From the NCBI GenBank assembly GCA_000720805.1, contig JODI01000032.1, positions 30,205-94,204 of the forward strand: 64,000 nt of DNA, in the 5' to 3' direction. Below the pieces are notes generated by a model. It was not told the origin of the DNA. It saw nothing but the letters and a program-made list of their open reading frames with translations, and ran no database searches. The position numbers were made by a program, and so were the translations under genes. Shown in pieces: positions 43,774-53,101 of the stretch; the stretch's first letter is position 1, and every line of letters begins with the position of its first letter. This stretch comes from Streptomyces violaceoruber. Lineage in GTDB: Bacteria; Actinomycetota; Actinomycetes; Streptomycetales; Streptomycetaceae.

Positions 43774-44882
43774 CCCGCGGGCCCGAGGAGGTGCCCTGCC
43801 TGCTGATGCGGGGCGGCACCTCCAAGGGGGCCTACTTCCTCGCCGGCGACCTCCCCGCCGAGCCGGCACTGCGGGACGACCTGTTGCTGCGGATCATGGG
43901 CAGCCCCGACGAGCGGCAGATCGACGGCCTGGGCGGGGCGCACCCGCTCACCAGCAAGGTGGCGGTGGTCTCGCCCTCCTCCGACCCGCAGGCCGACGTC
44001 GACTACCTCTTCCTCCAAGTCGCGGTCGAAAACCCGGAAGTGATAGCCCGTCAGAACTGCGGGAACATCCTCGCGGGTATCGGTCCCTTCGCCGTCGAGC
44101 GCGGGCTGGTGGCGGCGGGGGAGCAGGAGACCTCCGTCCGCATCCGCATGGTCAACACCGGCGACCTGGCCACCGCGACCTTCCCGACCCCCGGTGGCCG
44201 CGTGGACTACACGGGGAACGCCGAGATCTCGGGCGTGCCGGGGACGGCCGCGCCGGTCATGATCGAGTTCCCGCCGGGCGCGAACCCTCTGCTCCCCACC
44301 GGAAACGTCCGGGACGAGATCGACGGCGTCCCGGTGACCTGTGTGGACAACGGCATGCCGACCCTGCTCATCGCGGCCTCGTCCCTGAAGGTCACCGGCT
44401 ACGAGACGCCCAAGGACCTGGAGGAGGATCCCGCGCTGGCCGACCGGCTGCGGAAGATCCGGCTCGAAGCCGGCCGTCTGATGGGCCTCGGCGACGTGTC
44501 GGACACCACCGTGCCCAAGCTCAGCCTGCTCGCCCCGTCCCGGAACGGCGGCGCGGTCACCACCCGTACTTTCATCCCGGTGCGCTGCCACCCCTCCATC
44601 GGCGTGCTCGGCGCGGCCAGTGTGGCGGCGGGCCTGCGCATCGAAGGCGGTGTGGGGGCGGAGATCGCCGAAGTGGACACCGGCAGCCACCGCGTGCGCA
44701 TCGAACACCCCACCGGATTCCTGGACATCGAAAGCAGCCTCGGCACCACCCCCGAGGGCCTGCCCAGGGCCCGCCGCACCGCCGTGGTCCGCACGGCCCG
44801 CAAGATCTTCGACGGCACCGTCTTCCCCCGGTCCGCCGGGTCGGCACCGCTCCTCCCACCCTCCCAAGGAGGTCAACGATGA
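43770..44882 (+). CDS. galD: 4-oxalomesaconate tautomerase (PrpF/GalD family)
   Basis: 370 residues of the PrpF diaminopimelate-epimerase-like fold. It starts with PCLLMRGGTSKGAYFLAGDLP (9-29), the GalD/PrpF signature with catalytic Lys or Ser, then NCGN near 96-99 and a second-half NGMPTLLI segment. GalD converts the keto and enol forms of 4-oxalomesaconate after ring opening of gallate. The start and stop overlap the neighbours by four bases (ATGA). Confidence 0.85.
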   Translation: MTRGPEEVPCLLMRGGTSKGAYFLAGDLPAEPALRDDLLLRIMGSPDERQIDGLGGAHPLTSKVAVVSPSSDPQADVDYLFLQVAVENPEVIARQNCGNILAGIGPFAVERGLVAAGEQETSVRIRMVNTGDLATATFPTPGGRVDYTGNAEISGVPGTAAPVMIEFPPGANPLLPTGNVRDEIDGVPVTCVDNGMPTLLIAASSLKVTGYETPKDLEEDPALADRLRKIRLEAGRLMGLGDVSDTTVPKLSLLAPSRNGGAVTTRTFIPVRCHPSIGVLGAASVAAGLRIEGGVGAEIAEVDTGSHRVRIEHPTGFLDIESSLGTTPEGLPRARRTAVVRTARKIFDGTVFPRSAGSAPLLPPSQGGQR

Positions 44883-45832
44883 CTCCGCCGCTCGGTGACA
44901 TCGCCCATGTCGGCCACGCCCAGCTGTTCACCCCGGACCTGGACGCGAGCGTCGCCTTCTTCACCGACTATCTCGGGCTCACCGTCGTCGGGCAGCAGGG
45001 CGGCACCGTCTACCTGCGGACCTTCGACGACTACGAGCACCACAGCCTGGTGCTCACCGCCCGCGAGCAGCCCGGCCTCGGCCGGCTCGCCCTGCGCACC
45101 TCCAGCGAAGGGGCGCTCCAGCGCCGGGTCAAGGCGGTCGAGGAAGTGGGCGGCACCGGCCACTGGGCCGAGGACGAACCCGGCCTCGGCAAGCTGTACG
45201 TCACCACCGACCCGGACGGCCACGAGCACGCCCTCTACTGGGAGAGCGAGCACTTCCGGGCCCCCGAGGAGCTGAGGCCGGCGCTGAAGAACCAGCCGCA
45301 GGCCAAGCCCAACCGGGGCGTGGGAGTACGGCGTCTGGACCACATCAACTTCCTCGCCGCCGACGTGCTCGCCAACGCCGAGTTCCAGCAGAACGTGCTG
45401 GGCGCCCGGCCCACGGAGCAGATCCAGCTCGACTCCGGCAGGATCGCGGCACGTTGGCTGACCTTCACCAACAAGTCGTACGACGTCGTCTACACCGAGG
45501 ACTGGACCGGCTCCACCGGTCGGCTGCACCACATCGCCTTCGCCACCGACACCCGCGAGGACATCCTGCGCGCCGCCGATCTCGCCATCGACATGGGCGT
45601 GTTCATCGAGACGGGCCCGCACAAGCACGCCATCCAGCAGACGTTCTTCCTGTACGTCTACGAGCCCGGCGGCAACCGGATCGAGCTGTGCAACCCGCTC
45701 ACCCGGCTGGTGCTGGCGCCCGACTGGCCGCTGATCACCTGGACCGAGGAGGAGCGGAAGAAAGGGCAGGCGTGGGGTCTGAAGACCATCGAGTCCTTCC
45801 ACACGCACGGCACACCGCCGGTCGGTCATTGA
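44879..45832 (+). CDS. Two-domain VOC extradiol ring-cleavage dioxygenase (catechol 2,3-dioxygenase type)
   Basis: 317 residues with two vicinal-oxygen-chelate domains (about 8-125 and 150-285). The iron ligands of the C-terminal domain are visible: His155 in LDHINF, His218 in LHHIAF and Glu269 in RIEL. This is the type I extradiol fold of XylE-like enzymes. Its place after galB-galC-galD, whose substrate comes from gallate ring opening, suggests that it produces 4-oxalomesaconate, a step normally done by unrelated LigB-type enzymes. Actual substrate is inferred. Confidence 0.87.
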   Translation: MTPPLGDIAHVGHAQLFTPDLDASVAFFTDYLGLTVVGQQGGTVYLRTFDDYEHHSLVLTAREQPGLGRLALRTSSEGALQRRVKAVEEVGGTGHWAEDEPGLGKLYVTTDPDGHEHALYWESEHFRAPEELRPALKNQPQAKPNRGVGVRRLDHINFLAADVLANAEFQQNVLGARPTEQIQLDSGRIAARWLTFTNKSYDVVYTEDWTGSTGRLHHIAFATDTREDILRAADLAIDMGVFIETGPHKHAIQQTFFLYVYEPGGNRIELCNPLTRLVLAPDWPLITWTEEERKKGQAWGLKTIESFHTHGTPPVGH

Positions 45833-46067
45833 CAGCACGGTGACCCAGCGGAGCACGCCGCCCTGAGTGGGGTGCGCCGCAGCCGGACTGGACGGAGACC
45901 GGCCCCGAGACCGCGGCAGGGCGAGAACGAGGCCGGACGAAAAGGCCGTCTTGCCCGGTGCATGCCAACGGTGCGAGACTCCGGAAACCGATGCCTGCCC
46001 GTGAGCCGTTCGGCGAACTGGGCACGAACCACGCTCAGTTGGCTGATCTCGACAGCAAGGGAGTGGC

Positions 46068-47183
46068 GTGTTGGGCGCACTGAGGTTCAGGCACGTGTCC
46101 GTGGCCGCGACGGTGGCCGTCCTCGCGCTCCTTCTCCCCGCATGCGGCGGCGACAGCCAACCGGGAGGAAGTGGCCCGGCCGCCTCCGCGTCGCTCGACC
46201 CCGAGGCGGATCTGAGCAAGCAGCGGCTCACCGTCTCGAACTGGGACGGCTATATGCCGAAGGACCTGCCCGCCCGGTTCGATTCGGCCGTCGGCACGCC
46301 CATGACCGTCGCCAAGCACAGCACCAACGAGGAGATCGTCGCCAAACTGACCGCCTCCGCAGACAGCGGCATCGACGTGGCGTTCGTATCGGGCCAGTAC
46401 GCGCAGGCGCTCGCTGCACAGGGGCTGCTCGAACCCATCCACCACGATCTGGTTCCGCACCTCAAGAACCTGGACCCGCTCGCCGCCCGGCTCGCCCATG
46501 ACAAGGGCAACGTCTACTCCGTCCCGTACACCTGGGGCACCACCGGGCTCTGTTACCGCAAGGACCTCGTCGGCTACACCCCCGACAGCTGGAACGACCT
46601 GCTGAAGCCGCGCGCCGCGGTCAAGGGCAAGGCCACCATGCTGAAGACCGAACGCTGGCTCTTCCTCCCCGCGCAGAAGGCGCTCGGCTACTCGGTGAAC
46701 ACCACGGACGAGCAACAGCTCGCCCGGGTCAAGGAGCTGCTCCTCACCGCGAAGGACGGGCTCCTCGCCTACGACGACACCACGTTCGGCGACCGGCTCA
46801 CATCCGGGGAGGCCGTGCTGGCGGAGGCCTGGGACGGCTGGTGCCCGACCGACGACAAGAGGATCGGCTTCGTCGTCCCCAAGGAGGGCAGCGACCTCTG
46901 GACGGACACGATGGTCATCCTCAAGTCGTCGAAGAACAAAGAGGCGGCGCACGCCTTCATCGACTACGTCCTCGACGCGAAGGTGCACTCCTGGGTCGCC
47001 TCGAACATCTTCTACAAGGTCCCCAACACCGCCGCCATGGCCGAACTCGACCCGGCCCTGCTGAAGAGCTACCCCGCACTCGCCATGACCCCCGAGGAAT
47101 TACTCAAGGGTGAGTCCGTCGTCGACCTCGGGGACGCCACGACGGCATACACCCGGATCGTCACGGAAGTCACCGCGGGCTGA
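46068..47183 (+). CDS. PotD-like ABC substrate-binding lipoprotein
   Basis: 371 residues. Hydrophobic leader with LLPAC gives lipid-Cys26. The mature sequence (LTVSNWDGYMPKDLPARF, then VYSVPYTWGTTGLCYRKD near 146-163) is that of spermidine/putrescine-type binding proteins; related proteins bind other cations, amino sugars or opines, so the ligand is open. GTG 46068 follows GGGAG. Codon 345 is TTA (47100-47102). First gene of the long operon; the next starts at TGATG. Confidence 0.87.
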   Translation: MLGALRFRHVSVAATVAVLALLLPACGGDSQPGGSGPAASASLDPEADLSKQRLTVSNWDGYMPKDLPARFDSAVGTPMTVAKHSTNEEIVAKLTASADSGIDVAFVSGQYAQALAAQGLLEPIHHDLVPHLKNLDPLAARLAHDKGNVYSVPYTWGTTGLCYRKDLVGYTPDSWNDLLKPRAAVKGKATMLKTERWLFLPAQKALGYSVNTTDEQQLARVKELLLTAKDGLLAYDDTTFGDRLTSGEAVLAEAWDGWCPTDDKRIGFVVPKEGSDLWTDTMVILKSSKNKEAAHAFIDYVLDAKVHSWVASNIFYKVPNTAAMAELDPALLKSYPALAMTPEELLKGESVVDLGDATTAYTRIVTEVTAG

Positions 47184-48058
47184 TGGCCCGCCGGGGGAAG
47201 GCGGCCGGAGGAGCACAGGTGCGAGCCCGTCTCGTCCTGCTCGGCCCGGGCCTGTCCTACCTGGTCGTCCTGCTCCTGCTGCCGATGGCCCTGCTGATCG
47301 GCTACACGGTCTTCCGGCGGGGCCGCTTCGGCGGGATCGCGTACGAGGACGGAAGCACCGGCGAGAACTTCGCGCGGATCGCCGACCCCCTCTACGCCGG
47401 CGTCCTCACCGACTCGCTGCGCATCGCCGCCGTCACCACGCTGCTCGCGCTTCTCCTCGGCTACCCGACCGCGTACGCGATCAGCCGGCTGTCCGACCGA
47501 TGGCGCACGGTCGCCCTGGTCCTGGTCGTGCTCCCGTTCTGGACCAACTTCCTGATCCGGACCTACGCCTGGATCGTGCTGCTGTCCAGCCGAGGTGTGG
47601 TCAACTCGGCCCTCACCGGCATCGGCGTGATCGACCGGCCGCTGGAACTTCTCTACACGGAACCCGCCGTCGTCCTCGGACTGCTCTACGCCTATCTCCC
47701 GCTGATGGTGCTGCCGTTGTACTCGGCGATCGAGCGGGTCGACCGGCGGCTGCTCGAAGCCTCGGCCGATCTTGGCGCCCGCCCGGCCCGCACGTTCTGG
47801 AGCGTGACCCTCCCGCACACCCTGCCCGGCATACTGACCGGCTGCGTCTTCGTCTTCGTGCCCAGCCTCGGCAACTTCGTCGTCCCCGAACTGCTGGGCG
47901 GCGGGCACACGGTCATGGTCGGCAACCTGATCAGGGACCAGTTCCTCACGGCACGGGACTGGCCGTTCGGCTCGGTGCTCGCCCTCGCCCTCATGGCGTT
48001 CCTGGTCCTGCTGTTCATGGCGCAGGCCTGGGCCGGGCGCCGGCTGGGCGGCCGCTGA
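47183..48058 (+). CDS. PotB-like ABC permease
   Basis: 291 residues with six membrane helices. Features of PotB/PotC permeases: LLGYPTAYAISRLSDRW, VLPFWTNFLIRTYAWIVLL near 118-136, and the coupling loop EASADLGARPARTFWSVTLPHTLPGI near 193-218. It overlaps both neighbours by one base (TGATG), so all three are made together. Confidence 0.92.
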   Translation: MARRGKAAGGAQVRARLVLLGPGLSYLVVLLLLPMALLIGYTVFRRGRFGGIAYEDGSTGENFARIADPLYAGVLTDSLRIAAVTTLLALLLGYPTAYAISRLSDRWRTVALVLVVLPFWTNFLIRTYAWIVLLSSRGVVNSALTGIGVIDRPLELLYTEPAVVLGLLYAYLPLMVLPLYSAIERVDRRLLEASADLGARPARTFWSVTLPHTLPGILTGCVFVFVPSLGNFVVPELLGGGHTVMVGNLIRDQFLTARDWPFGSVLALALMAFLVLLFMAQAWAGRRLGGR

Positions 48059-48825
48059 TGCGCCGGGCGACGCTCCTCCCGCTGTGGTCGACGTACGCGT
48101 TCCTCTACACGCCCGTCGTCGTGCTCGTGGTGATGTCCTTCAACCGCTCGGACAGCCCCTACGAGTGGTCCGGGTTCAGCACCGCCTGGTACGGCACGCT
48201 GGCCGGCGACGACGAGGTCCTGCGGGGCCTGGCCAACACGCTGATCGTGGCCGCGGGCGCGACCGCCCTGTCCACCGTCCTCGGCACACTGCTCGCCGTG
48301 GGGCTCGCCCGCCACGCGAGCCGGTCGCGGCTGCTGCCCGCGCTGTCGGTGCTGCCCGCCGTCCTGCCGGACATCGTGCTCGCGATCGGCCTGCTCGCCT
48401 TCTACTCGCTCGTCTCGGCCACCCTCGGCCTGCACTCGGTGCTGCTCGCCCACACCGTCTTCGGCCTCGCCTTCGTCACGGCCGTCGTGCGCACCCGGAT
48501 CGCCCACGTCGACCCCTCCCTGGAGGAGGCCTCACGCGACCTCGGCGCGGGCGAGGTCACCACGTTCCTCCGCATCACCCTGCCGACCCTCGCTCCCGGC
48601 ATCGTGGCGGGCGCCCTGCTGACGTTCACGCTCTCGCTCGACGAGTTCGTCATCGCCTTCTTCACCGCGGGACCGAAGGATCCCACCCTGCCGATCGTCA
48701 TCTACTCGATGATCAGGTTCGGCGTCACCCCGGAGATCAACGCGCTCGCCACCCTGCTGCTCGCGGTCAGCTTCACCGTGGTGATCGCCGCCCAGCGCGT
48801 CAGCCGGCTGACGGAGGCGCTGTGA
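48058..48825 (+). CDS. PotC-like ABC permease
   Basis: 255 residues, about six helices. PVVVLVVMSFNRSDSPYEWSGFS near 19-41, GTLLAVGLARH, LPAVLPDIVLAIGLLAF and the EASRDLGAGEVTTFLRITLPTLAPGI coupling loop define PotC. It pairs with the preceding PotB. The final GTGA overlaps the ATPase start. Confidence 0.92.
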   Translation: MRRATLLPLWSTYAFLYTPVVVLVVMSFNRSDSPYEWSGFSTAWYGTLAGDDEVLRGLANTLIVAAGATALSTVLGTLLAVGLARHASRSRLLPALSVLPAVLPDIVLAIGLLAFYSLVSATLGLHSVLLAHTVFGLAFVTAVVRTRIAHVDPSLEEASRDLGAGEVTTFLRITLPTLAPGIVAGALLTFTLSLDEFVIAFFTAGPKDPTLPIVIYSMIRFGVTPEINALATLLLAVSFTVVIAAQRVSRLTEAL

Positions 48826-49865
48826 TCCGTATCCATGCCGTCACCCGGCGGTTCGGCGAGGTCACCGCACTGGACGGGGTGAGCCTGGAGATCGAGGAGG
48901 GCGAGTTCTTCGCCCTGCTCGGCCCGAGCGGCTGCGGGAAGACGACCCTGCTGCGCGTCCTCGCCGGATTCGAGGCCCCGGACAGCGGCACGGTCGCCCT
49001 GGACGGCCAGGACCTGCTGGGTGTGCCCGCGCACCGGCGGCCGGTCAACCTCATGTTCCAGTCGTACGCGCTGTTCCCGCACATGAACGTGGAGAAGAAC
49101 ATCGCGTACGGGCTGGCGCGGGAAGGGCTCGCCCGAGCGGAGATCGCCGAACGGGTCGCGGCCGTACTCGACACCGTCGGGCTGACCGCGCAGGCCCGCA
49201 GACGGCCCCACCAGCTGTCCGGCGGGCAGCGGCAGCGGGTCGCCCTCGCCCGTGCCATCGTCAAACGCCCCCGTGTGCTGCTGCTCGACGAGCCGCTGTC
49301 GGCCCTCGACAAGCAGGTCCGCGCCGAGATGCAGCTGGAGCTCAAGCGCCTCCAGCACCAGGTGGGCATCACCTTCCTCGTCGTCACCCACGACCAGGAG
49401 GAGGCGATGTCGCTCGCCGACCGGATCGCCGTCCTGGACCGCGGGCGCGTCCAGCAGGTCGACACCCCCGTCGAGCTCTACCGGCACCCTCGGGGCCGGT
49501 TCGTCGCGGGCTTCGTCGGCGCCAACAACGTCTTCTCCGGACGGCTGCTGCCCTCCGGCGGACTCGACGTACCCGGCGTCGGCATGCTGCCCGCCCCGGC
49601 CGGTGATACGGCGGGGCTGGTCGGCGTACGTCCGGAGAGCATCCGGCTCGCCGCCGGGGACGCGGACGCCTCCTTGCACGGCACGGTGTCGGACATCAGT
49701 TATCTCGGCGGCTCCTCAAGGATCGCGGTCACGGTTGCCGGTCTGGACCGCCCGGTCCTGCTGACCGTTCCGGGCCCGGCCACGGTGACCTCGGGGGCCC
49801 ACGTCGCGCTGTCGTGGGACCCGGAGAGCGCGGTAGTGATCGAGACGACGGGAGACACCCCTTGA
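48822..49865 (+). CDS. PotA-like ABC ATPase
   Basis: 347 residues. Walker A GPSGCGKTT (34-42), Q-loop MFQSYALFPHM, LSGGQRQRVALARA near 128-141, Walker B LLLDEPLSALD, switch VVTHDQEEA, and a C-terminal TOBE domain (about 270-340, with VGVRPESIRL). GTG 48822 overlaps the preceding stop. Powers the PotBC permease. The next gene starts with a TTG inside this gene's TGA. Confidence 0.93.
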   Translation: MIRIHAVTRRFGEVTALDGVSLEIEEGEFFALLGPSGCGKTTLLRVLAGFEAPDSGTVALDGQDLLGVPAHRRPVNLMFQSYALFPHMNVEKNIAYGLAREGLARAEIAERVAAVLDTVGLTAQARRRPHQLSGGQRQRVALARAIVKRPRVLLLDEPLSALDKQVRAEMQLELKRLQHQVGITFLVVTHDQEEAMSLADRIAVLDRGRVQQVDTPVELYRHPRGRFVAGFVGANNVFSGRLLPSGGLDVPGVGMLPAPAGDTAGLVGVRPESIRLAAGDADASLHGTVSDISYLGGSSRIAVTVAGLDRPVLLTVPGPATVTSGAHVALSWDPESAVVIETTGDTP

Positions 49866-51160
49866 GCGGACCCCTGACCATCCTCTTCGCGCCGGAGAGC
49901 GCCTACGGTCCGACCAACAACTGCATAGGCATAGGGGACGTGTTACGCCGCCGCGGGCACCGTGTGGTGTTCGCGGCGGAGGCGTCCTGGAAGGGCAGGC
50001 TCGCCCCGCTCGGCTTCGAGGAGGACCTGGTCGACCTGGCCCCGCCGCCTGAAAAACCCCAGGAGGCGGGCCAGTTCTGGAAGGACTTCGTGCGGGACAC
50101 CGCCCCCGAGTTCCAAAAGCCCACGATCGAACAGCTGAGCACGTGGGTCAGGCCCGTCTGGGAGGAACTGGTCGCGGGCGCCCGGTACTGCGAACCTCAG
50201 CTCAGAAGTATCGTCGACCGGGTCCGGCCGGACGTGATCGTCGAGGACAACGTCGTCTGCTTCCCCGCGCTGACCACGGCGGAGGTGCCCTTCGTGCGGA
50301 TCGTCTCCTGCAACCCGCTGGAGGTGAAGGGCGAACACGTTCCCCCGCCCTTCTCCGGGTACCCGGCCGGTGACCGCGCGGGCTGGGACGAGTTCCGTGC
50401 CGAGTACGACCGCACGCACCGCGAGGTCTGGGCCGAGTTCAACGCCTGGGTCGTGGACCAGGGCGCGAGGCCGCTGCCCGACCTGGAGTTCATCCACGAC
50501 GGCGAGCTGAACCTGTACGTCTACCCGGAGATCGCCGACTACGCGGAAGCCCGCCCGCTGGGTCCTGCCTGGCACCGGCTGGACTCCTCGGTCCGCGAGA
50601 CCGACGAGAAGTTCACCCTGCCGCCGGAGTGGGCAAAGCGGCCTGAGGGCAGCGCGCTGATCTACTTCAGTCTGGGCTCCCTCGGCTCCGCCGACGTCGA
50701 CCTCATGCGCCGGGTCATCGCCTCCCTGGCGCGCACCCCGCACCGCTACATCGTCTCCAAGGGGCCGCTGCACGACGAGATCGAGCTGCCTCCCACCATG
50801 TGGGGCGCTCAGTTCCTCCCGCAGACGCGGATCCTCCCGCTCGTCGACCTCGTCATCACCCATGGCGGCAACAACACGACCACCGAGAGCCTCCACTTCG
50901 GCAAGCCCATGATCGTGCTCCCGCTGTTCTGGGACCAGTACGACAACGCACAGCGGGTCGCCGAACTCGGCTACGGCGTCCGCCTCGACCCGTACCGCTT
51001 CACCGATGCTCAACTACACGGCGCCCTGGCGGAGTTGCTCGGCGACACCCGCCTGCGGCACAGATTGACCGAAGCCTCCACGACCATCCGGGCCCGCGAC
51101 GGGCTGCGCACTGCCGCCGACCTCATCGAGCGGCACGGCCACGAAAGGTACGGAAGATGA
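49862..51160 (+). CDS. GT1-family glycosyltransferase (macrolide glycosyltransferase-like)
   Basis: 432 residues. N-terminal acceptor domain (ILFAPESAYGPTNN...) and a C-terminal nucleotide-sugar domain with LITHGGNNTTTESLHFGKPMI...LPLFWDQYDNAQRV near 340-378, the UGT signature with the Asp-Gln pair. Such enzymes add a sugar to a lipophilic small molecule, as in macrolide inactivation. The TTG start at 49862 overlaps the PotA stop and has GGGAGAC ahead. Codon 28 is TTA (49943-49945). Finding it between two importers is unusual. Confidence 0.85.
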   Translation: MSGPLTILFAPESAYGPTNNCIGIGDVLRRRGHRVVFAAEASWKGRLAPLGFEEDLVDLAPPPEKPQEAGQFWKDFVRDTAPEFQKPTIEQLSTWVRPVWEELVAGARYCEPQLRSIVDRVRPDVIVEDNVVCFPALTTAEVPFVRIVSCNPLEVKGEHVPPPFSGYPAGDRAGWDEFRAEYDRTHREVWAEFNAWVVDQGARPLPDLEFIHDGELNLYVYPEIADYAEARPLGPAWHRLDSSVRETDEKFTLPPEWAKRPEGSALIYFSLGSLGSADVDLMRRVIASLARTPHRYIVSKGPLHDEIELPPTMWGAQFLPQTRILPLVDLVITHGGNNTTTESLHFGKPMIVLPLFWDQYDNAQRVAELGYGVRLDPYRFTDAQLHGALAELLGDTRLRHRLTEASTTIRARDGLRTAADLIERHGHERYGR

Positions 51161-52263
51161 AGCTCCCCTTACGGCTCGGCCTCGGCGTCGCCGTCCTCGC
51201 GGTACTCTCCGCCTGCGCGGACGGGCCCTCGTCGCCCTCCGACGGTGACTCGGGCGCCCCGGCCACGCTCCAACTCGCCGTTCCCTCGGCCGTGATCGCC
51301 CCCAAGGAAGAGGTCGCCACCTACGCGGTGGGCGCCGCCGAGGGCTATCTGGCCGAGGAGAAGCTGAAAGTCGACGTGATCAACACCGACGGGTCGGTGG
51401 CAGCGGTCCAGGCCGTCGCCTCGAACAGCGCCGACATCGCGCCGGCCGACGCGGGAGCCATCCTCGCCGCACGGGAGAAGGGCGTGCCGGTGAAGGCCAT
51501 CGGGGGCCTGGTACGGAACTGGCCGTGGCGCATGGCCGTCCAGCCCGGCAGTGAGGTCAGGAGCCCGGCCGACCTCAAGGGCAAGAAGATCGGGGTCATC
51601 AGCCTCGCCTCCGGCTCGGCCATCTACGCCCGCGCGTACGCGAGCGACGCCGGACTGGACGCGGCCAAGGACATCGACCTGCTGCCCGTCGGCGTCGGCG
51701 CACAGGCCCTGGCCGCCCTGGAGGACGGCAAGGTCGACGTACTCGCCCTGTACACCCAGGCGTACACCACCATCGAGAACACGGGCACTGAGCTGCGCTA
51801 TCTCGACAACTCCGACGCCTTCGACGGTATCCGCTCCCTGACCTACGCGGTGACCGAGAAGACCCTGAAGGAGAAGAAGGACGTGCTGACGCGCTTCCTG
51901 CGCGCCTCCTACAAGGCACTGCTCTTCTCCGCCGTCAACCCCGAGGCCGCCATGCGCGACGGCTACCAGGCCTTCCCCCAACTGCTGACCGGCAAGAAGG
52001 CCGACGACCGCATCGCCGACGACACCAGGACCCTCGACGCGTGGATCAAGACCGCGGTCCCCACCACCGGTGAGCCCGAGAACTTCGAGGACTGGGGTGT
52101 GATCAGCGACGTGGAGTGGGACAAGACGGTCGCCTACACCAGGACGGCCGGCCAGATCACCGAGGACGTCCCCCTCCCGGCGCTGTGGGACGCCAGCCTG
52201 CTCAAGGGCGCGAACGACTTCGACCCTGCGGTCGTGATCGCGAAGGCGAAGGCCGCCGGGTGA
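51157..52263 (+). CDS. NMT1/SsuA-like ABC substrate-binding lipoprotein
   Basis: 368 residues. LSAC lipobox gives lipid-Cys20. The core (LAVPSAVIAPKEEVATYAVGAAEGYLAEEKLKVDVI; PADLKGKKIGVISLASGSAIYARAYA) follows the NMT1/THI5-like or aliphatic-sulfonate-binding class that binds pyrimidines, sulfonates and other small anions or heterocycles. Codon 5 is TTA (51169-51171), which would make expression depend strongly on the bldA tRNA. It starts in an ATGA overlap with the glycosyltransferase gene. Confidence 0.88.
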   Translation: MKLPLRLGLGVAVLAVLSACADGPSSPSDGDSGAPATLQLAVPSAVIAPKEEVATYAVGAAEGYLAEEKLKVDVINTDGSVAAVQAVASNSADIAPADAGAILAAREKGVPVKAIGGLVRNWPWRMAVQPGSEVRSPADLKGKKIGVISLASGSAIYARAYASDAGLDAAKDIDLLPVGVGAQALAALEDGKVDVLALYTQAYTTIENTGTELRYLDNSDAFDGIRSLTYAVTEKTLKEKKDVLTRFLRASYKALLFSAVNPEAAMRDGYQAFPQLLTGKKADDRIADDTRTLDAWIKTAVPTTGEPENFEDWGVISDVEWDKTVAYTRTAGQITEDVPLPALWDASLLKGANDFDPAVVIAKAKAAG

Positions 52264-52318
52264 CGGAGGAACGCGGGGAGAAGCAGGAGAACGGGAAGAA
52301 CAGGAGAGCGGGCAGATC

Positions 52319-53101
52319 GTGGACGAAGACCGCTGGATCGAGGTCACCGGACTCCACAAGACCTACCGGCCGCGCAGGTCTGAGCCGACCCACGCACTCT
52401 CGGACGTCACCTTCACGGTCCGACGCGGCGAGTTCTTGTCGGTCGTCGGCCCGTCGGGGTGCGGCAAGACCACCCTGTTGAAGATCCTCGCCGGGATCGT
52501 CTCCGGCAGCCAGGGCACGGTCCGCGTGGCCGACCACGACGTGAGGGGGCCGCTGCCTGAGGTCGGCATGGTCTTCCAGACGCCCACCCTGCTGCCCTGG
52601 CGCACCGTGCTGCAGAACGTGATGGTGCCCGTGGAGATACAGAAACTCGACGCCTCGGTGTACCGGGAGCGGGCCGAGCGGCTGCTCGCGATGGTCGGCC
52701 TCGACGGCTTCGAGGGCAGACACCCGCATGAGCTGAGCGGCGGGATGCAGCAGCGCGCCGGAATCTGCCGGGCCCTGGTGCACGACCCGGCCGTGCTGCT
52801 GATGGACGAACCCTTCGGCGCCCTCGACGCCCTGACCCGCGAGTCGATGAACGTCGAGTTGCTGAGGATCTGGCGGGAGAGCGGCCAGACCGTCGTGTTC
52901 GTCACCCACTCCATCCCGGAGGCGGTCTTCCTCTCCGACCGGGTCGTGGTGCTCAGCCCCCGCCCCGGCCGCATAGCCGAGATCGTCGACATCGAGCTCG
53001 AACGCCCGCGCACACTCGGCGCGATGGCCTCGGACCGCGCCGGAGTCTTCGTCGAGCGGATCCGCAGGCATTTCAACGCCACCTGGGTGATCGACTCATG
53101 A
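52319..53101 (+). CDS. SsuB/TauB-like ABC ATPase
   Basis: 260 residues. Walker A GPSGCGKTT (44-52), Q-loop VFQTPTLLPWRT, LSGGMQQRAGICRAL near 139-153, Walker B LLMDEPFGALD near 159-169, switch VTHSIPEAV. The LPWRT and GMQQR forms are those of nitrate/sulfonate/taurine importers. GTG 52319 lies 55 bases after the binding-protein gene, the largest gap within the operon. Overlaps the permease start (ATGA). Confidence 0.93.
   Translation: MDEDRWIEVTGLHKTYRPRRSEPTHALSDVTFTVRRGEFLSVVGPSGCGKTTLLKILAGIVSGSQGTVRVADHDVRGPLPEVGMVFQTPTLLPWRTVLQNVMVPVEIQKLDASVYRERAERLLAMVGLDGFEGRHPHELSGGMQQRAGICRALVHDPAVLLMDEPFGALDALTRESMNVELLRIWRESGQTVVFVTHSIPEAVFLSDRVVVLSPRPGRIAEIVDIELERPRTLGAMASDRAGVFVERIRRHFNATWVIDS

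Noticed and set aside
46068..49865. Firm assignment as a polyamine importer
   Set aside because: The PotABCD-like family transports many ligands; nothing nearby supports spermidine or putrescine specifically.
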